Assembly (NCBI GenBank): GCA_032988165.1
Contig: JANTQF010000119.1
Coordinates: 1 to 64,000 of the forward strand
Reading direction: 5' to 3'
DNA: 64,000 bases
Source of the DNA: Emmonsiellopsis sp. PD_33
Lineage: Eukaryota > Ascomycota > Eurotiomycetes > Onygenales > Ajellomycetaceae
The position numbers and the translations under genes were made by a program. The notes beneath the pieces were generated by a model, which saw only the letters and a list, made by a program, of their open reading frames with translations, did no database searches and had not been told where the DNA came from. Below are positions 25,180 through 36,916 of this stretch, one piece after another; the stretch's first letter is position 1, and each line of letters begins with the position of its first letter.

Positions 25180-27049
25180 CCATATTTTATTCTTCCTATT
25201 TGAAATATATAGCCAGGATATATTTACTAACAGTGATCTTTCCGGTGATTTTCTTTTATTCAGCAAAATGTAAGTCATCCAATACAATCCCTCACTACCC
25301 ACAGAAAAATGAAAAATCTCCTTCCCCCCCACCCCCTTTTGTCGATGACGAAAAGTGGATGACTACATGGCAGGCAAAAATAGGCTAATATTTACTTAGT
25401 GTGTAAGTTATATCTACTTCCCCCTTACCCGTTTAAAACACATCATGCGGTCCATCTAACAACAGAATTTCCAACAAACAGTCCTGGGTGTCTGGGAAAT
25501 GGGTGCCGGGGTGGAACGAACCCTCTCAAACAGCCACATAAGCCAGCGCATACGATATGTCGGCCGACGCAATGGAGTCGAGTACGGCGGCAACACCCGG
25601 GACGGAGAGTTTTGGTTACGATATAGGCGGGCAGCCGACAGAGGAAAAAAGAGGGGTGGAGTTCTTGGGGTCGGTCCGGTTTAGGAGGCTTGTTTTCATG
25701 AAATCAGTAGCTAGCTAGGAGCACATTGTTTTTTTTTTTTCCTTCTTCTCCTTCCCTTTTGCCAGATATAGGGCTCAAGTTCGGTTCTATCTATACTCCT
25801 ATTACCAAGAATGGCACTCGTTGTCTCAATTATGGTTCCAACGCCGTTTCACTTTCTTTGGGACACAGCTTCAAACTAAATACTACTCGAAAGGTGAGAG
25901 TATTTGAATAGTGTGAGAGTATTTGAATAGTTACTATATGTTCTTCTCTTATTCCCTACCGGGTAGTTATTCCATGTATTCTATAAGCGGATCTAACCCT
26001 ATGTGTACATCAGAGAATCCTAAAACATAGATGACAAGCCTCCAATCCAAAATAAATACATCCACACATATTCTTTTTTTAGATACGCACATACATAATA
26101 GATACGATGATGTTATTGTTGGTTTTCAGAGAGTTTCCATGGAACACCGGGGATTCCCAGCCAATCACGTCACTGCCCTTTCCCTCAAGGTCTACCTTAC
26201 AAAAGTTCTGGGATTACAACTATTCACCTCACCGCATTTATTGTACTCACTTTTCCTCTTCAACTTGCCTCTGTCGCTTCAATCCTTCCTGCCCCTGTGT
26301 TAATAAAATATGATCAATGAAAAGAAGGGTAGGTCTTAATATCTTGGCCCAGCGGGGCGGAAGTAGGAGGTATACACATATGCGGTAGCCAATAAAGCGA
26401 AAACCGGGCAGCCTAAGGATCTAGATTTGGAGTTCCTATTGATATCCATCTTTATTACTAACGGACCGAGGGCGGCAAGTTACGGTGTAGTCCTCTAGTT
26501 ATTTTTCGGAATGCGGAGGAAAGGGAGCTGCAATGAGACTAAAAGACCAATCCTATCTACTAATTGAGCTTGCAAATGGAATGCCTACTAGTAGGTGACG
26601 AACACTGATACATGTATGAGTTTGTGGAAGAAATATTTGCGTTTTCTCCAGCTTCTTCCCTCGTGTTGTATGCGCTTATCCAGCTTAGTGAGGAAAGGTG
26701 CTTTGCGACTTGCGACTCTATCTATATAGAGATGGACTAGTCGATGTCAGTCAAATTTTGACTTTTTTAACTAATCGCCTCAAATCATCTCTTATTTTTC
26801 CTTTTAATTTTATTACTAGTGTTGCGTACTAATCTGCCTAGTTCATATATCAGGGAGACAGACGGGTTGTAGTGGTATGGTGTGGTCTTTGACGAATCGT
26901 TAATAGTTAATTACTGGTAGTTCTATAACGGAGCGTTTTGCATCTCATCATGCTTACACTTGATTTTTAATGTAAGTACATCCCAAAGCTAGAATCCCAG
27001 CCTCTTCTTACTGGATATCCATCCATCAATCCATCTAAACAACCCTACC
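25180..27049. other. Region between the two secreted-protein candidates
   Basis: It may contain 3' exons of candidate 1 up to about 25540 (a short frame SWVSGKWVPGWNE starts at 25480). Beyond that it holds AT-rich sequence and short open frames without motifs. Confidence 0.4.
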
Positions 27050-27271
27050 ATGAAGCTCCTCACCCTCGCCGCCGCCCTCCCCATTGCCCTCCAAGTCCAC
27101 ACCCATTGCAGCAGCCAGGCCAGTTACGAAAGCCTCGACGAGTTTTGGAAACAGTACAACTGCCACAAATGCAAACCATATGCCCCGAGTGCAGGAAGTA
27201 TGGGAATCCTCCCTTCTTTCATATACCATGCGATGGGCGAAATACCACGTTGTCGTATTCGAACGAAGTAG
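27050..27271 (+). CDS. Small secreted protein candidate 2, possibly frameshifted
   Basis: The ATG opens a 73-codon frame with a hydrophobic leader (MKLLTLAAALPIALQ) and one CxxC (NCHKC, about 27158-27172). Immediately downstream a second CxxC (CPEC, about 27182-27193) is present but in the next reading frame, followed by a possible donor GTATGG at 27199. Candidate 1 has two CxxC pairs followed closely by a donor, so candidate 2 could be a diverged paralogue with a small indel between the pairs, or simply a short intact protein. A CT-rich leader with AACAACCCTACC precedes the ATG. Family unknown. Confidence 0.4.
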   Translation: MKLLTLAAALPIALQVHTHCSSQASYESLDEFWKQYNCHKCKPYAPSAGSMGILPSFIYHAMGEIPRCRIRTK

Positions 27272-29001
27272 GCCCATCTCTCGGCTTCTCCATTTTGCTT
27301 CCGCCTTTCCCCCCCCCTCCCTCCCCTTCGCCAAAACCAATTCATGAAAGATATAGATTGCCAACCCTGACCACCTTACATATAGGCTCATCTGTGTTGA
27401 AAAGAAGCGAGAAGGGATCCCGACGGATAGCCGAGAAAGATATCCACGAAACGAACAGCATTTCCCACCCAAACTGGTTTTCGACCATTCAGTGTGTAAT
27501 GTAAATCCATGACATGGGACGAATCCAATCAGTCCTGGTAAATATTCCACTGTAGCAAGTTGAACGAGCTGGGAAACCATTCCAACAGCCAAAAAAAGGG
27601 CATGGTCCAAGGACATCAAGGACTCTCGCAGCTGGCGGCAGTGAACAATGTTGGATCTGGTAGGTAAAAGTCGTGGCGTCACATGGCGAGGGAGATGGAG
27701 AACCCAAGTGCTCCGGGAAGCTAGAAAGGGGCGCGACGTGTGGAAAGAAGTATGCTGGCAAGGCCGGAATAGGTAGTAGCCAAAGAGGGTATTTCGGGTT
27801 CGTTTTATTAGCGCAGAGAAAGCAGTCGAGTAGACAGATAGTGTCGTCAATGAAGAATTTCATGAGACATGTGGCACCGCTCTTCTTCAATCCTTGCCTT
27901 CCTTACTCGTTCCGAACCCATGGTCAAGATGGGCTTATTCAGTGGCGTAAGTGTGCGGAGGTGGTAGTTGTGGGTTTTGTTAGTTGGCTCAAGTCCGTTG
28001 ACTCCGAATTCCTTGATATGAAGGTTGCTGTCACATGCAATAGAAGGGTTTTATGGAGCCTGGACGGTAAGGGGTCAGGGGGAAAAATACAAATGGCCAA
28101 AATATGCAGAATCGTTGGGGTTGGCAAGCAAGAACTGAAGAAAAGGATATATTTCACTTCACTGTTTTCACTCCCGTTTCGTCCCAAAATCTATTTTACA
28201 AGAAAAGATTCAAGGATGCCGCACTCTGCTCCGAGTTCTCACTCTTTCCAACCGGTTTAACAGGGGAGAAAAATAGATACGGAAAGGGAAATAATGAATT
28301 AATCAGAGAACAAAAGAAAATGGAAAGGGGAAAAGGATGCCCCCAATGAAATGGGACGTTGAGGCGAAAAGGTGAAGAGATGAGACAAAATAGACAAAAG
28401 TAAAAAAGAAAATAAGGAGGGGTCTGCACAGCCCAATGGTCAAAAAATCAAACAGGAAAGAAACAGAAAGTGACATTGGAAAACGAAAAGAAAAATAATT
28501 AGCAACATAGGAAATAGGAGTATGAGATGATGTCCGTTAAAACAGTGGAGGAAATGCAAAATAAATGGTTGCCAGCCCAAAAGAAGTATTTTGGGGTTTA
28601 CCGACCACCAGCATCAAAAAGCTGGCTGAAAACATCCAACACAAACTATGGCTTTTCTCCGCTGGATAAAACTGGGCGCTTCAATGCATGCACGAAGGAA
28701 GGATGAAAGGCGTTCTTGACAGTATCGGGAGAACTAGCCTCATCCAGCAATGCAGTCGAAGTGTGCTGTCAATTCCATTCATTCAAACATGGCAGGTGGA
28801 GTATTTTGCTTTGCGTTCGTTCCAAAGGAAAATAAGGTTACGTCGAAGTTGGTGAAATGTCGACGGGGGGAATAGGAGGGGAGGTCAAGGGGTTCCGATC
28901 GTCAAAGGGAACTCGAGAAATGGGGTATTCGAAGAAAGGATAACTAAGGAATTAAGTCGTGGGGATAGTAAATGGGAGTTCCGTCAACACATTCGTTCAC
29001 T
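27272..29001. other. Region without a supported gene
   Basis: There are overlapping open frames on both strands (up to 271 codons on minus and 195 on plus), but none shows a domain, splice structure or credible composition. The part next to 29001 is presumably the 3' UTR of the G-gamma gene, which is transcribed leftward. Confidence 0.5.
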
Positions 29002-29497
29002 CTACATGATCGTACAACAGCCACCTGATTGTTGTGGAGCATATGGGTCTTCGCGTTTGTCGACCTGTTGTTTGCAGTTTGTTAGAGCCACTATGCTTCG
29101 CCGTTTGCCGTGCCGCCAGTGTAGACTTGGGGTCGCCCAGGACAAAAGAGCATTGAAGGGGCAGCAAATACCTGTCCCCATACTGAAGGCACCATAAAGT
29201 CTCTCGTATTATTGCAGTAATTGATGAGTCTGTAGAGCGGTGAAAAATGGGGGTTTTCCCGGTCAGCCATTGTGTTCTCCCCCCACATCCCGATGCGCTC
29301 GCATTGTGCGGTCACCACCGGGCAAGACCAAGAGGCACTCACGACATAGAGGCATCGGAAACCTTGACTCGCGGCCGCTCGAGATCCTCCTTCAATCTTA
29401 TGTTGAGCTCGTTGAGCCGTCTGAGTTTCAATTCGGCCATGTTCTGTTTCTTATGCTTGACGTCTCCCCCAGATCGAATCTCGTAGGCGGCTGGCAT
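29002..29497 (-). CDS. gpgA: Heterotrimeric G-protein gamma subunit
   Basis: Three coding exons join in frame to 91 residues: 29343-29497 ([11 protein letters not shown] start), 29172-29229 and 29002-29064 (stop TAG). Introns are 113 and 107 bp with GTGAGT and GTATTT donors. Conserved fungal G-gamma motifs are visible: [10 protein letters not shown] (Gbeta-binding helix), [16 protein letters not shown], and the C-terminus GGCCTIM, a CaaX box (CTIM) preceded by a second cysteine. Prenylation and palmitoylation at this pair anchor the Gbeta-gamma dimer to the plasma membrane. In Aspergillus this subunit acts with SfaD in growth, development and cAMP signalling. The ATG is preceded by a long leader containing a CT-rich tract on the coding strand near 29840-29860. 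Confidence 0.94.
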
Positions 29498-32400
29498 GGT
29501 GCGCAACAGACCAAGTGGATTGCCGTTGTCAGGGGAAATATGCGCCGGGTACTTGCCCGCAGCGGAGGGGAGGGAAGCTAGGGGTCGCGGAGGGTAGGAT
29601 AAGCGAAGGACGAGGGATTGTGGAGGTGGGTGTGGGCGTGGGCGGTCGGGAGGCAGAGACGACCACACAAGCACAGGGAGTCAGACGACAAGGCACGATC
29701 GCACAGCGGAGCAACAGTCGACGAGACGATGACAGACGCGGTGGAGCAGAGATGGCGGGAGATGGCGACGCAGCCTGGAGCAAGAGGCGGTGGTGGTGGT
29801 GGTGGGTGAAGTTGACGGTGAAGTTGAAGGTGAGGTTGAGAGAGAGAGAAAACGAACACAAAGACAGCAAGCAACGTGATTGGCCGCCGCGGCGTAAGGG
29901 GGAGTATGTTACCGCTAGTATCGGCGCCGTACGGGGGCCGTCCTCCGGGGCCCCACGCCGTCACTTTGGTAATTTACTCATCAAACTGCGGCGGGTGTGG
30001 AGCCGCACTTGTCACTCGCCGCCGATTTCTGGCGGTGCGGTACATGTGCCGCGCTGTCGGTCACGCCGTACGACCGTTACCGAATGTTTCCGTCGCGTAT
30101 TTTGTCCGTCTATCAAACGGTTGAAACATCGCGGATTCTGGCACCAAGAACAACAGGACGAAGGGCATAACCACGAAACACAGAAAATTGCTATTTTGAC
30201 CGGCCTGCAAAAGAAAAGAGGACGCCTTGGGCTGCTTGAACCGTTCGTCTGCTGCTGCGGATAATTCCCCGCCAGTCAGCCTCCCCCAGTTCCAGCCTGA
30301 CAAGCCGCTTGCGATGCACGTCTCCAGGCCTGCAGGAACCTGCTGAGGCCCCGAAACTAGGACCCGTCGCCCATCAGCTAGCTAATTATGATTACGGTGG
30401 CCTCTGCTCTTCGACTGGGGAGTTTGTGCTGTGGTTGGAACCTGGAACTTGAAGCATGCTGGGCGGTGAAATAACTTCTAACCCCCTGCCTGAACTGCGG
30501 CACCGCATCACGGCCCAGCCAGAATGATATTCGATCTATTCTTATCTCACTGACAACCTGCTCTCGTCTCAACTGTACATCGCATTTTAGCCACTTCTAA
30601 GTTCTAACGGTATTTGATCTTTTGTTTTTCCGCATTGTTTTCAAACAGCATCCGCCAATTGGTTACCAACCGTCGTGCATCTCCCGATTTCCTGCAGCAG
30701 GAAATCCCGGCTCAGGAAACTTAGGGGAAATAGGAGGCCAAAACACCCAACCACTGACCAGCCAGACGGCCCCATCAGCGAGTTGGCTGGTTTGATTTAG
30801 CGCGGTATTGGAGAGACCAACACGGAGACTAGTATTTCACTAAGCACCCCATTTGTTTCGAGGGCGTTTTTGAAATGTTTCGCGAACAGCAGAGACGAGA
30901 GGAATTGAGAGTTGAGGTGATCTTCAAGGGAGGGAATCGCACAAAAACGCCTTAAAAGACCCTGAAAATCCGACGTCACTTTCGATTCCGCCGACACTGC
31001 TTCATATTGGCAGCGACATGTTAACTCACCCGATTGACCCAAAGGAAGCGATTTTTGATATAGAACGGGTCTCTCGTCCTTCCCATCATTGGCCGTCAAG
31101 CTTCTGTTTCACTAGTGAGGATTGTCTCATTCTGGCCCCTGCTCCTTGTCTGCCGGCCCCTTCCATAGAACTACCGAACATGCGCACAGATCCATTTTTA
31201 CCCCTTATCATGTCGGTTTGTTAAACAGCTCATAACAATCTGGATACTATTTATTACACGCCAGTTGCGGACAAAAACGCTCCAAGTTTGTCCAGAGACA
31301 GCTCATCCCGGCATTATCATCGTCACCTTTCCTCTCTCTGGGATATATAATACATGACAAAAGCAGCTGAAGAAGGTCAGATAAAGGAGGCAGCATGGGA
31401 AGCTCTCAGAACAGAATCGATTAAATTCAGCTAAAGCATGCCTTCCATATCTACCAAGAATCAAGAGTTGGCATTTGCGCATTATATGAGACTTGGTTCC
31501 CTTCTCAGACCCCTCCAGCGCTACTGCCAGCAACAGGGAACCTTTCATCCTTAACATCCCAATCGAATTCAGCAACCTTAACCACAATTCCTCCAGCCAG
31601 AAATGGCCGTGGAATTTCCGCAAGACTAAATTCCAGAAATGTAAGTTGTACAATATTAAGATTTTGTCGACATGTTGGGCAGCGCGAGATGTAAAGAATC
31701 CGGGCGAAAAAGAGTTCGCAGGGAAATGAAGGGCTGCTAGAGTGTATGCATCTATCTCTACAACAAAACGGGAGACTGACAATGAACAGGTAAGCAGAGG
31801 AAAATCAAGTGTATCCCACCCCCTAATACCGTTGAGCCGGCGCATGGCAAGGGAAGAGTCATTACTGAACAGTGAACCCCATGATGGATAGGATTACCAG
31901 GAGCCAGGTTGGCAAATTGACTCCTTCATCTGCTCTACGGAGTAAGGTCGACAGAAGAGTCCCCATCTCTCTTCGTATCGCCGTTACTGGCTCTGGGCTG
32001 CAGAGCAAAGTTATTCCCTATGCGGCAAAACTCGAGATTCTACGCCAATGGTGGGCTATGATGTTGCCTTTTATGCCGCATCTGTCAGACTTAGTTGAGA
32101 ATGACTTTCAAGAGCTGTTTAATGCCTCCGCCGCCCCAAACAACATCCGATGGCTATCACAAGACTACTATATGTCGCGATCTCCATTTAACAGCTTCCA
32201 TCTGAAATGGATATGCGGCAATTCCAAACCACGGTATCGCTCGAGAAATGATGAGCAGTATTACTCACCTCCTCGCCCAAAAGGTCATCTCTAATGACGA
32301 ACTGACTGGAAGTATTCAAAGTATTGACGTCTTGCACTTCAGAGAATGTACGAGGTCAATGCTGGCCAGCTTCGAAGATCACGGCTTTCGTTAAAAAAAA

Positions 32401-32559
32401 ACCCATCACAATAGCTCAGCTTTTCGCCCTCTCCAGAGTGGTTGCCTGTTCGTCCTAGGATATGATGGAAAGAAGAAGACATCATTTAAGGTACCGGATT
32501 CAAGAGGAGCGGGTGGTCCATCTCATTTTGTATAAAGTCATGCTGAACCACTAGGAACA
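29498..32559. other. Upstream region of the G-gamma gene and gene-poor stretch
   Basis: It contains a (GGT)n run (about 29789-29803) and GA/GT-rich tracts near 29805-29860, probably the 5' UTR or promoter of the G-gamma gene. It also holds several open frames of 60-250 codons without motifs. A 140-codon frame at 31872-32294 has protein-like composition (LEILRQWWAMMLPFMPHL) but no recognised domain, and could be part of the broken gene to its right. Confidence 0.45.
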
Positions 32560-33056
32560 TTGCCATCCACCCTGCTCCGCCTGCCATCGAGTACAAACCC
32601 AACGGTCTTGTCCTTCGACGATGAAACTGCGTGGCGCCCACTCGAAGATCACTATCTCAAGAATTTATACCATATATCCGGGCCCGTCCTTGCTCGTTAC
32701 TTGGAGATATTACTCCCTCTTTCTCCAATACCCAGAGAATTAGTGGACAACTTGGCTCACTTACAGGACAAATGCCGCCGGGCTGGTGGGAAATACCTGC
32801 CAACGTACTCAACAAACGCACCAACGCAGCATCTGTCCAGTTCGAGCGAATAATGAGCCAAATCTGGCATTTCGAGCTAGCCACGCTTCTGCATCTACCA
32901 TTCGTGCTGCGTGGGTCAACTGATCGACGATACATCGCTTGCTTAGATCTAATGGAAAAATTGATTGCAATTCGTGAGAGCGGTACAAGCATTTCCAGCT
33001 TGGGGAGGCCATCGACAGCCTCGAAAGACTCAAGTAGGGTACTGGGATGCCCGTAG
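32560..33056 (+). pseudogene. Frameshifted fragment of a fungal-specific transcription factor domain
   Basis: Two overlapping frames together resemble the middle homology region of Zn2Cys6 regulators. The first (from 32560) has WRPLEDHYLKNLYHIS; the second (from about 32720) has GQMPPGWWEIP, then FERIMSQIWHFE and LLHLPFVLRGSTDRRY, a pattern common in such proteins. Continuity requires a change of frame near 32720-32740, with no splice sites that would explain it. The region ends at 33056, far short of the usual domain length, and I found no zinc cluster upstream. A decayed gene is the simplest reading. Confidence 0.5.
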
Positions 33057-33476
33057 TAGTATTAGCAGTAGTTAGCGGTCAGAGTATTTCAGTTGTTTCT
33101 CCACGACGGAGACATCTAGCAGACTGCGTCTTGTGTTTCGTATTGATAGCTGCAGTCCACACCACGTGACCCCGCGCCCTGCTGACTCAGCGGGTGGAGC
33201 CTCACCCACAGCAATTTTCGCCTTCTTCGCACAACGACAAAGAAGCTAAACGACCAGCGCTCGACGCCGAAATTCCTGCCACCACCACGACCCTGCGGCC
33301 TGTCCATCGCGTCGCCGTCCGTCTCGATCCCCTGTGCCCGCGCGTGTGCCTCGTCGAGACCCGTTCATCCCCTCCCCGCGTCGGCCTGCCATCGCCCTGA
33401 TCGCCCGTCCGGTCTGAGTTTTCCGCCTCTTCACCACCGTTGATTTAAGGGGGAGAGAGAGAGAGGGTCGCCCATC

Positions 33477-36400
33477 ATGCCGCCTCCACCCCATATCCGG
33501 CCTGAGAATGTTCTCAGGGTAAGTCGTCTTGGCCGAGAAAAATAAAACTGCGGGTCCTCTGAAACTGACCGCTGTGTTTGTCGATAGCGAGCTGAGGAGC
33601 TCATCGCCGTTGGCCAGTCCCAGGCTGCGCTGACGGTCCTTCACGAACAAGTCGCTTCCAAGCGATCCCGCAACAGCCCCATCGCATCGCTCGAACCGGT
33701 TATGATCCTTTTTGTCGAGCTGTGTGTCGATCTGAGAAAGGGAAAATCTGCCAAGGATGGCCTTTACCAATATAAGAATATTGCGCAGAACACCAATGTC
33801 GGAACGATTGAGGTAGGCTTTTCACCCTATTCCTATGGAGATGACACGAAGGATGAATGCGACTGTTTAGACGGAATGAAGGGAGATAGGATTATGGGTA
33901 CAGGACGTGTTATTCGCTCCTACTAACGTGTTTATTTTTTTGGATATAGATGGTTTTGAAAAAATTTATTGAGCTTGCCGAGCAAAAAGTCACGGAGGCG
34001 CAAGCCAAGGCCGATGAGATCCAGTCGTCTCTTGAGTCGGCTGCCCCATCGACAAACGTTGAGGATCTCGACGCTATCGAGACTCCTGAGACCATCCTCC
34101 TTGCGACAGTTTCTGGTGAACAATCTCGCGATCGGACAGACAGAGCCATCGTTACACCATGGTTGAAATTTTTGTGGGAGACCTACCGTACTGTTCTGGA
34201 AATCTTGAAGAACAATGCCCGTCTCGAGGTTATGTACCAAACCACCGCTCTCCAGGCCTTCCAATTCTGCTTGAAGTACACCCGCAAGACCGAGTTCCGC
34301 CGCCTTTGCGAGTTGCTCCGTAACCACGTTCAGAATGCCGCCAAGTACTCCAGCCAGATGCATGCCATCAACCTGAGCGATCCAGACACCCTGCAGCGTC
34401 ATTTGGATACTCGTTTCCAACAATTGAATGTTGCTGTTGAGCTGGAGCTCTGGCAGGAGGGCTTCAGAAGCGTTGAGGATATCCACACTCTTCTCAACCT
34501 CAGCAAACGGCCCGCCAAGAACCTCATGATGGCCAACTACTACGAAAAGCTTACCCGTATCTTTTTGGTTAGCGAAAACTACCTCTTCCATGCTGCGGCC
34601 TGGAGCCGTTACTACACCCTTCTCCGACAGTCCGCCAATGCTGTCGCTTCGGGACAAAGCCCCAAACGGGACAACCCAGTTGTGTCCGAAGCTGAGATGA
34701 CCAAGACCGCCTCGTTTGTTCTTCTTTCGGCCCTCTCCATTCCCGTTATTAGCACTTCTCGCTCTCGGGGAGCGCTGGTTGACGTTGATGAGGTCCGTAA
34801 GAACAAGAACACTCGCCTCACTAACCTTCTTGGCATGTCCCAAGCTCCCACCCGTGCGGCCATCTTCAAGGACGCTTTGAACAAGGGACTGCTTGCCCGT
34901 GCCCGCCCCGAAATCCGCGATCTTTACAACATCCTGGAAGTCGACTTCCATCCCTTGTCGATTTGCAAGAAGATCTCTCCAATTCTCACCCAGATCGGTG
35001 CCGACCCCGAAATGGAAAAATACGTCATTCCTCTCCAACAAGTCATCCTCACCCGTCTTTTTCAACAGCTGTCTCAAGTCTACGAGTCTGTTGAGGTCAA
35101 GTTTGTCCACGAGCTTGCTCAGTTCCCCGAACCATTCCAGGTTACTCCTTCTATGATCGAGAAGTTCATCATGAACGGCTGCAAGAAGGGTGACTTGGCT
35201 ATCCGAGTTGACCATGTTTCCGGGGTCCTGACCTTCGATTCCGATATCTTCTCCTCTGCCAAGGCTATGCACCCTGGAAGCGCCGCTGGCTCCGCTGAAA
35301 GCGAAGTTGGCTCTGTTCAACGACTCCAGAGCACGCCCGCCGAAATCGCCAGATCCCAGCTTACACGCTTGGCAAAGACCCTTCACCTCACATGCATGTA
35401 TGTTGACCCATCGTACAACCAGGCTCGCGTCCAGGCCAAACAGGCTGCCTATGCCAGAGCGAAGGCTGGAGCCGCCAAGGAGCACGAGGAGACTGTTGCT
35501 CGCCGGGTCATTATCGACAAGAAGAAGGAGGTTGCAATGGAATCTTTGCAACGAAAGCAGCAAGAGGAGGAGCGACGCAAACGTATTCGCACCCAGCAGC
35601 TTCAAGAGGCAGAGAAACAACGCCTCCTTGATGAGCATAAGGAGCGTGAGCGTAAGCGCATGAAGGACGAGCAAGATCGTATCAGACAGCAAGAGCTCAA
35701 GAAACAACTCGAGGAGCTCAAGACTGGCGTCAAGGGCATTGACGTTAGCGAAATCAACTTGGAGGAACTGGATAGTAACAGTCTCCGAACAATCAAGCTT
35801 GCTCAACTCGAGAAGGAGAAGAATGAGCTCAACGATCGTGTCAGAATCACGGCCAAGCGTATTGACCATCTGGAGCGTGCTTTCCGTCGTGAGGAGCTCA
35901 AGCATTTGCCTGCCGATTACGAAGCCCAGAGGAAGCATGATCTTGAAATCTACGAAAAGACCACTGCAGAGACCCTCGACGCCGCCAAACAGAAGCACAA
36001 GGAAGATGTTGCCCTCAAACACCGACTCAGCCGCTTGGTACCCGTCTTCAACGACTTCAGAAAGAACATCAGCGAGAAGAGACATGCAGAGTTCGAGCGG
36101 AACCGCAAGGCCGCTGAGAGAGAATTCGAGAACAAGAAGAAGCAACGTATCAAGGAGGTCCAAGAACGTGTGCGCCGTGAGCGCATGGAGCGGGAGGCAG
36201 AGGAGCAACGCGAGCGTGAAGAGGCTGAGCGTGTCGCCCGCGAAGAAGAGGAGAAGGCTGCCAAGGATGCTGAGCGTCGTCAGAAACTCGCCGAAGAGAA
36301 GGCTGCTAGAGAAGAAGAGCGAAGGTATGATAAATCCGATTCTCCTCCTGAAGTTCCTATACTCGGACAGTCACTAATATCAAACAGAATCCTCGACGAG

Positions 36401-36916
36401 AAGGCTGCTATTCAAAGAAAACGAGAAGAGGAGATCGAGGCCAAACTCCAGGCCCGCAAGGCTGGAGCTATCCCCGCCCGCACCGAGCGCATCGAGCGCC
36501 CCGAACGCTCAGAGTCCACTGAGCGCACCGCGCCCCGCCTCCAGCTTGCCGGCCGCACCGGCCCCACCTGGAGAGAGCGTCAAGCCGCCAAGGAGGCTGC
36601 TGGCCCCGCCACTCCCCCCAGCGAGGGCTCCCCCGCCCCCGCCGCGAGAGAAGAACAGCCAGCTCCCCGCACAACCAGTGGATACGTCCCCCCACACCTA
36701 CGTGCCGGCGGCCCCCCTAGGGATCGGGATCTATCCGCCAATGGTGAACGTCCTCCTCCACGCTTCAGCCGTCCAGACTCATCTGCTCCTCCAAAATCGC
36801 TGTCCAGAAGCCCCGCGCCAACCAGTTCCTCCCCTGCGCCTGAGCGCCGGGAAGAGTCTACTCCCCCTGCCAGCGGCGCTGCGCAGCCGTGGAGACCGAG
36901 GTTTAGAAAGGAGTAG
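33477..36916 (+). CDS. TIF32: Eukaryotic translation initiation factor 3 subunit A
   Basis: Exons 33477-33518, 33588-33812, 33950-36324 and 36388-36916 give about 1056 residues, the usual length for Aspergillus-type eIF3a. The start [20 protein letters not shown] is the family N-terminus. The TPR-like/PCI helical region covers roughly residues 1-500, with the PCI part around [14 protein letters not shown] long charged coiled coil follows (about 540-850; [17 protein letters not shown]), then a Pro/Arg-rich tail with GYVPPHLR. eIF3a scaffolds the eIF3 complex on the 40S subunit during scanning. Introns are 69, 137 and 63 bp. The last intron has no stop and is a multiple of three (see findings). 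A GA-rich tract precedes the ATG. Confidence 0.95.

Noticed and set aside
27035..27850. 271-codon open frame on the minus strand
   Set aside because: No motif or splice context, and it overlaps the secreted-protein candidate and unrelated frames on the plus strand; composition looks like non-coding read-through.
27673..28260. 195-codon open frame on the plus strand
   Set aside because: No recognisable domain, no leader, and it overlaps antisense frames of similar length; not supported as a gene.
29515..30264. 249-codon open frame on the plus strand upstream of G-gamma
   Set aside because: Its sequence is driven by GGT/GAG-rich low complexity in the G-gamma leader and promoter; no homology signal.
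31303..31845. 180-codon open frame on the minus strand
   Set aside because: No motifs and no splice structure; probably chance in a gene-poor stretch.
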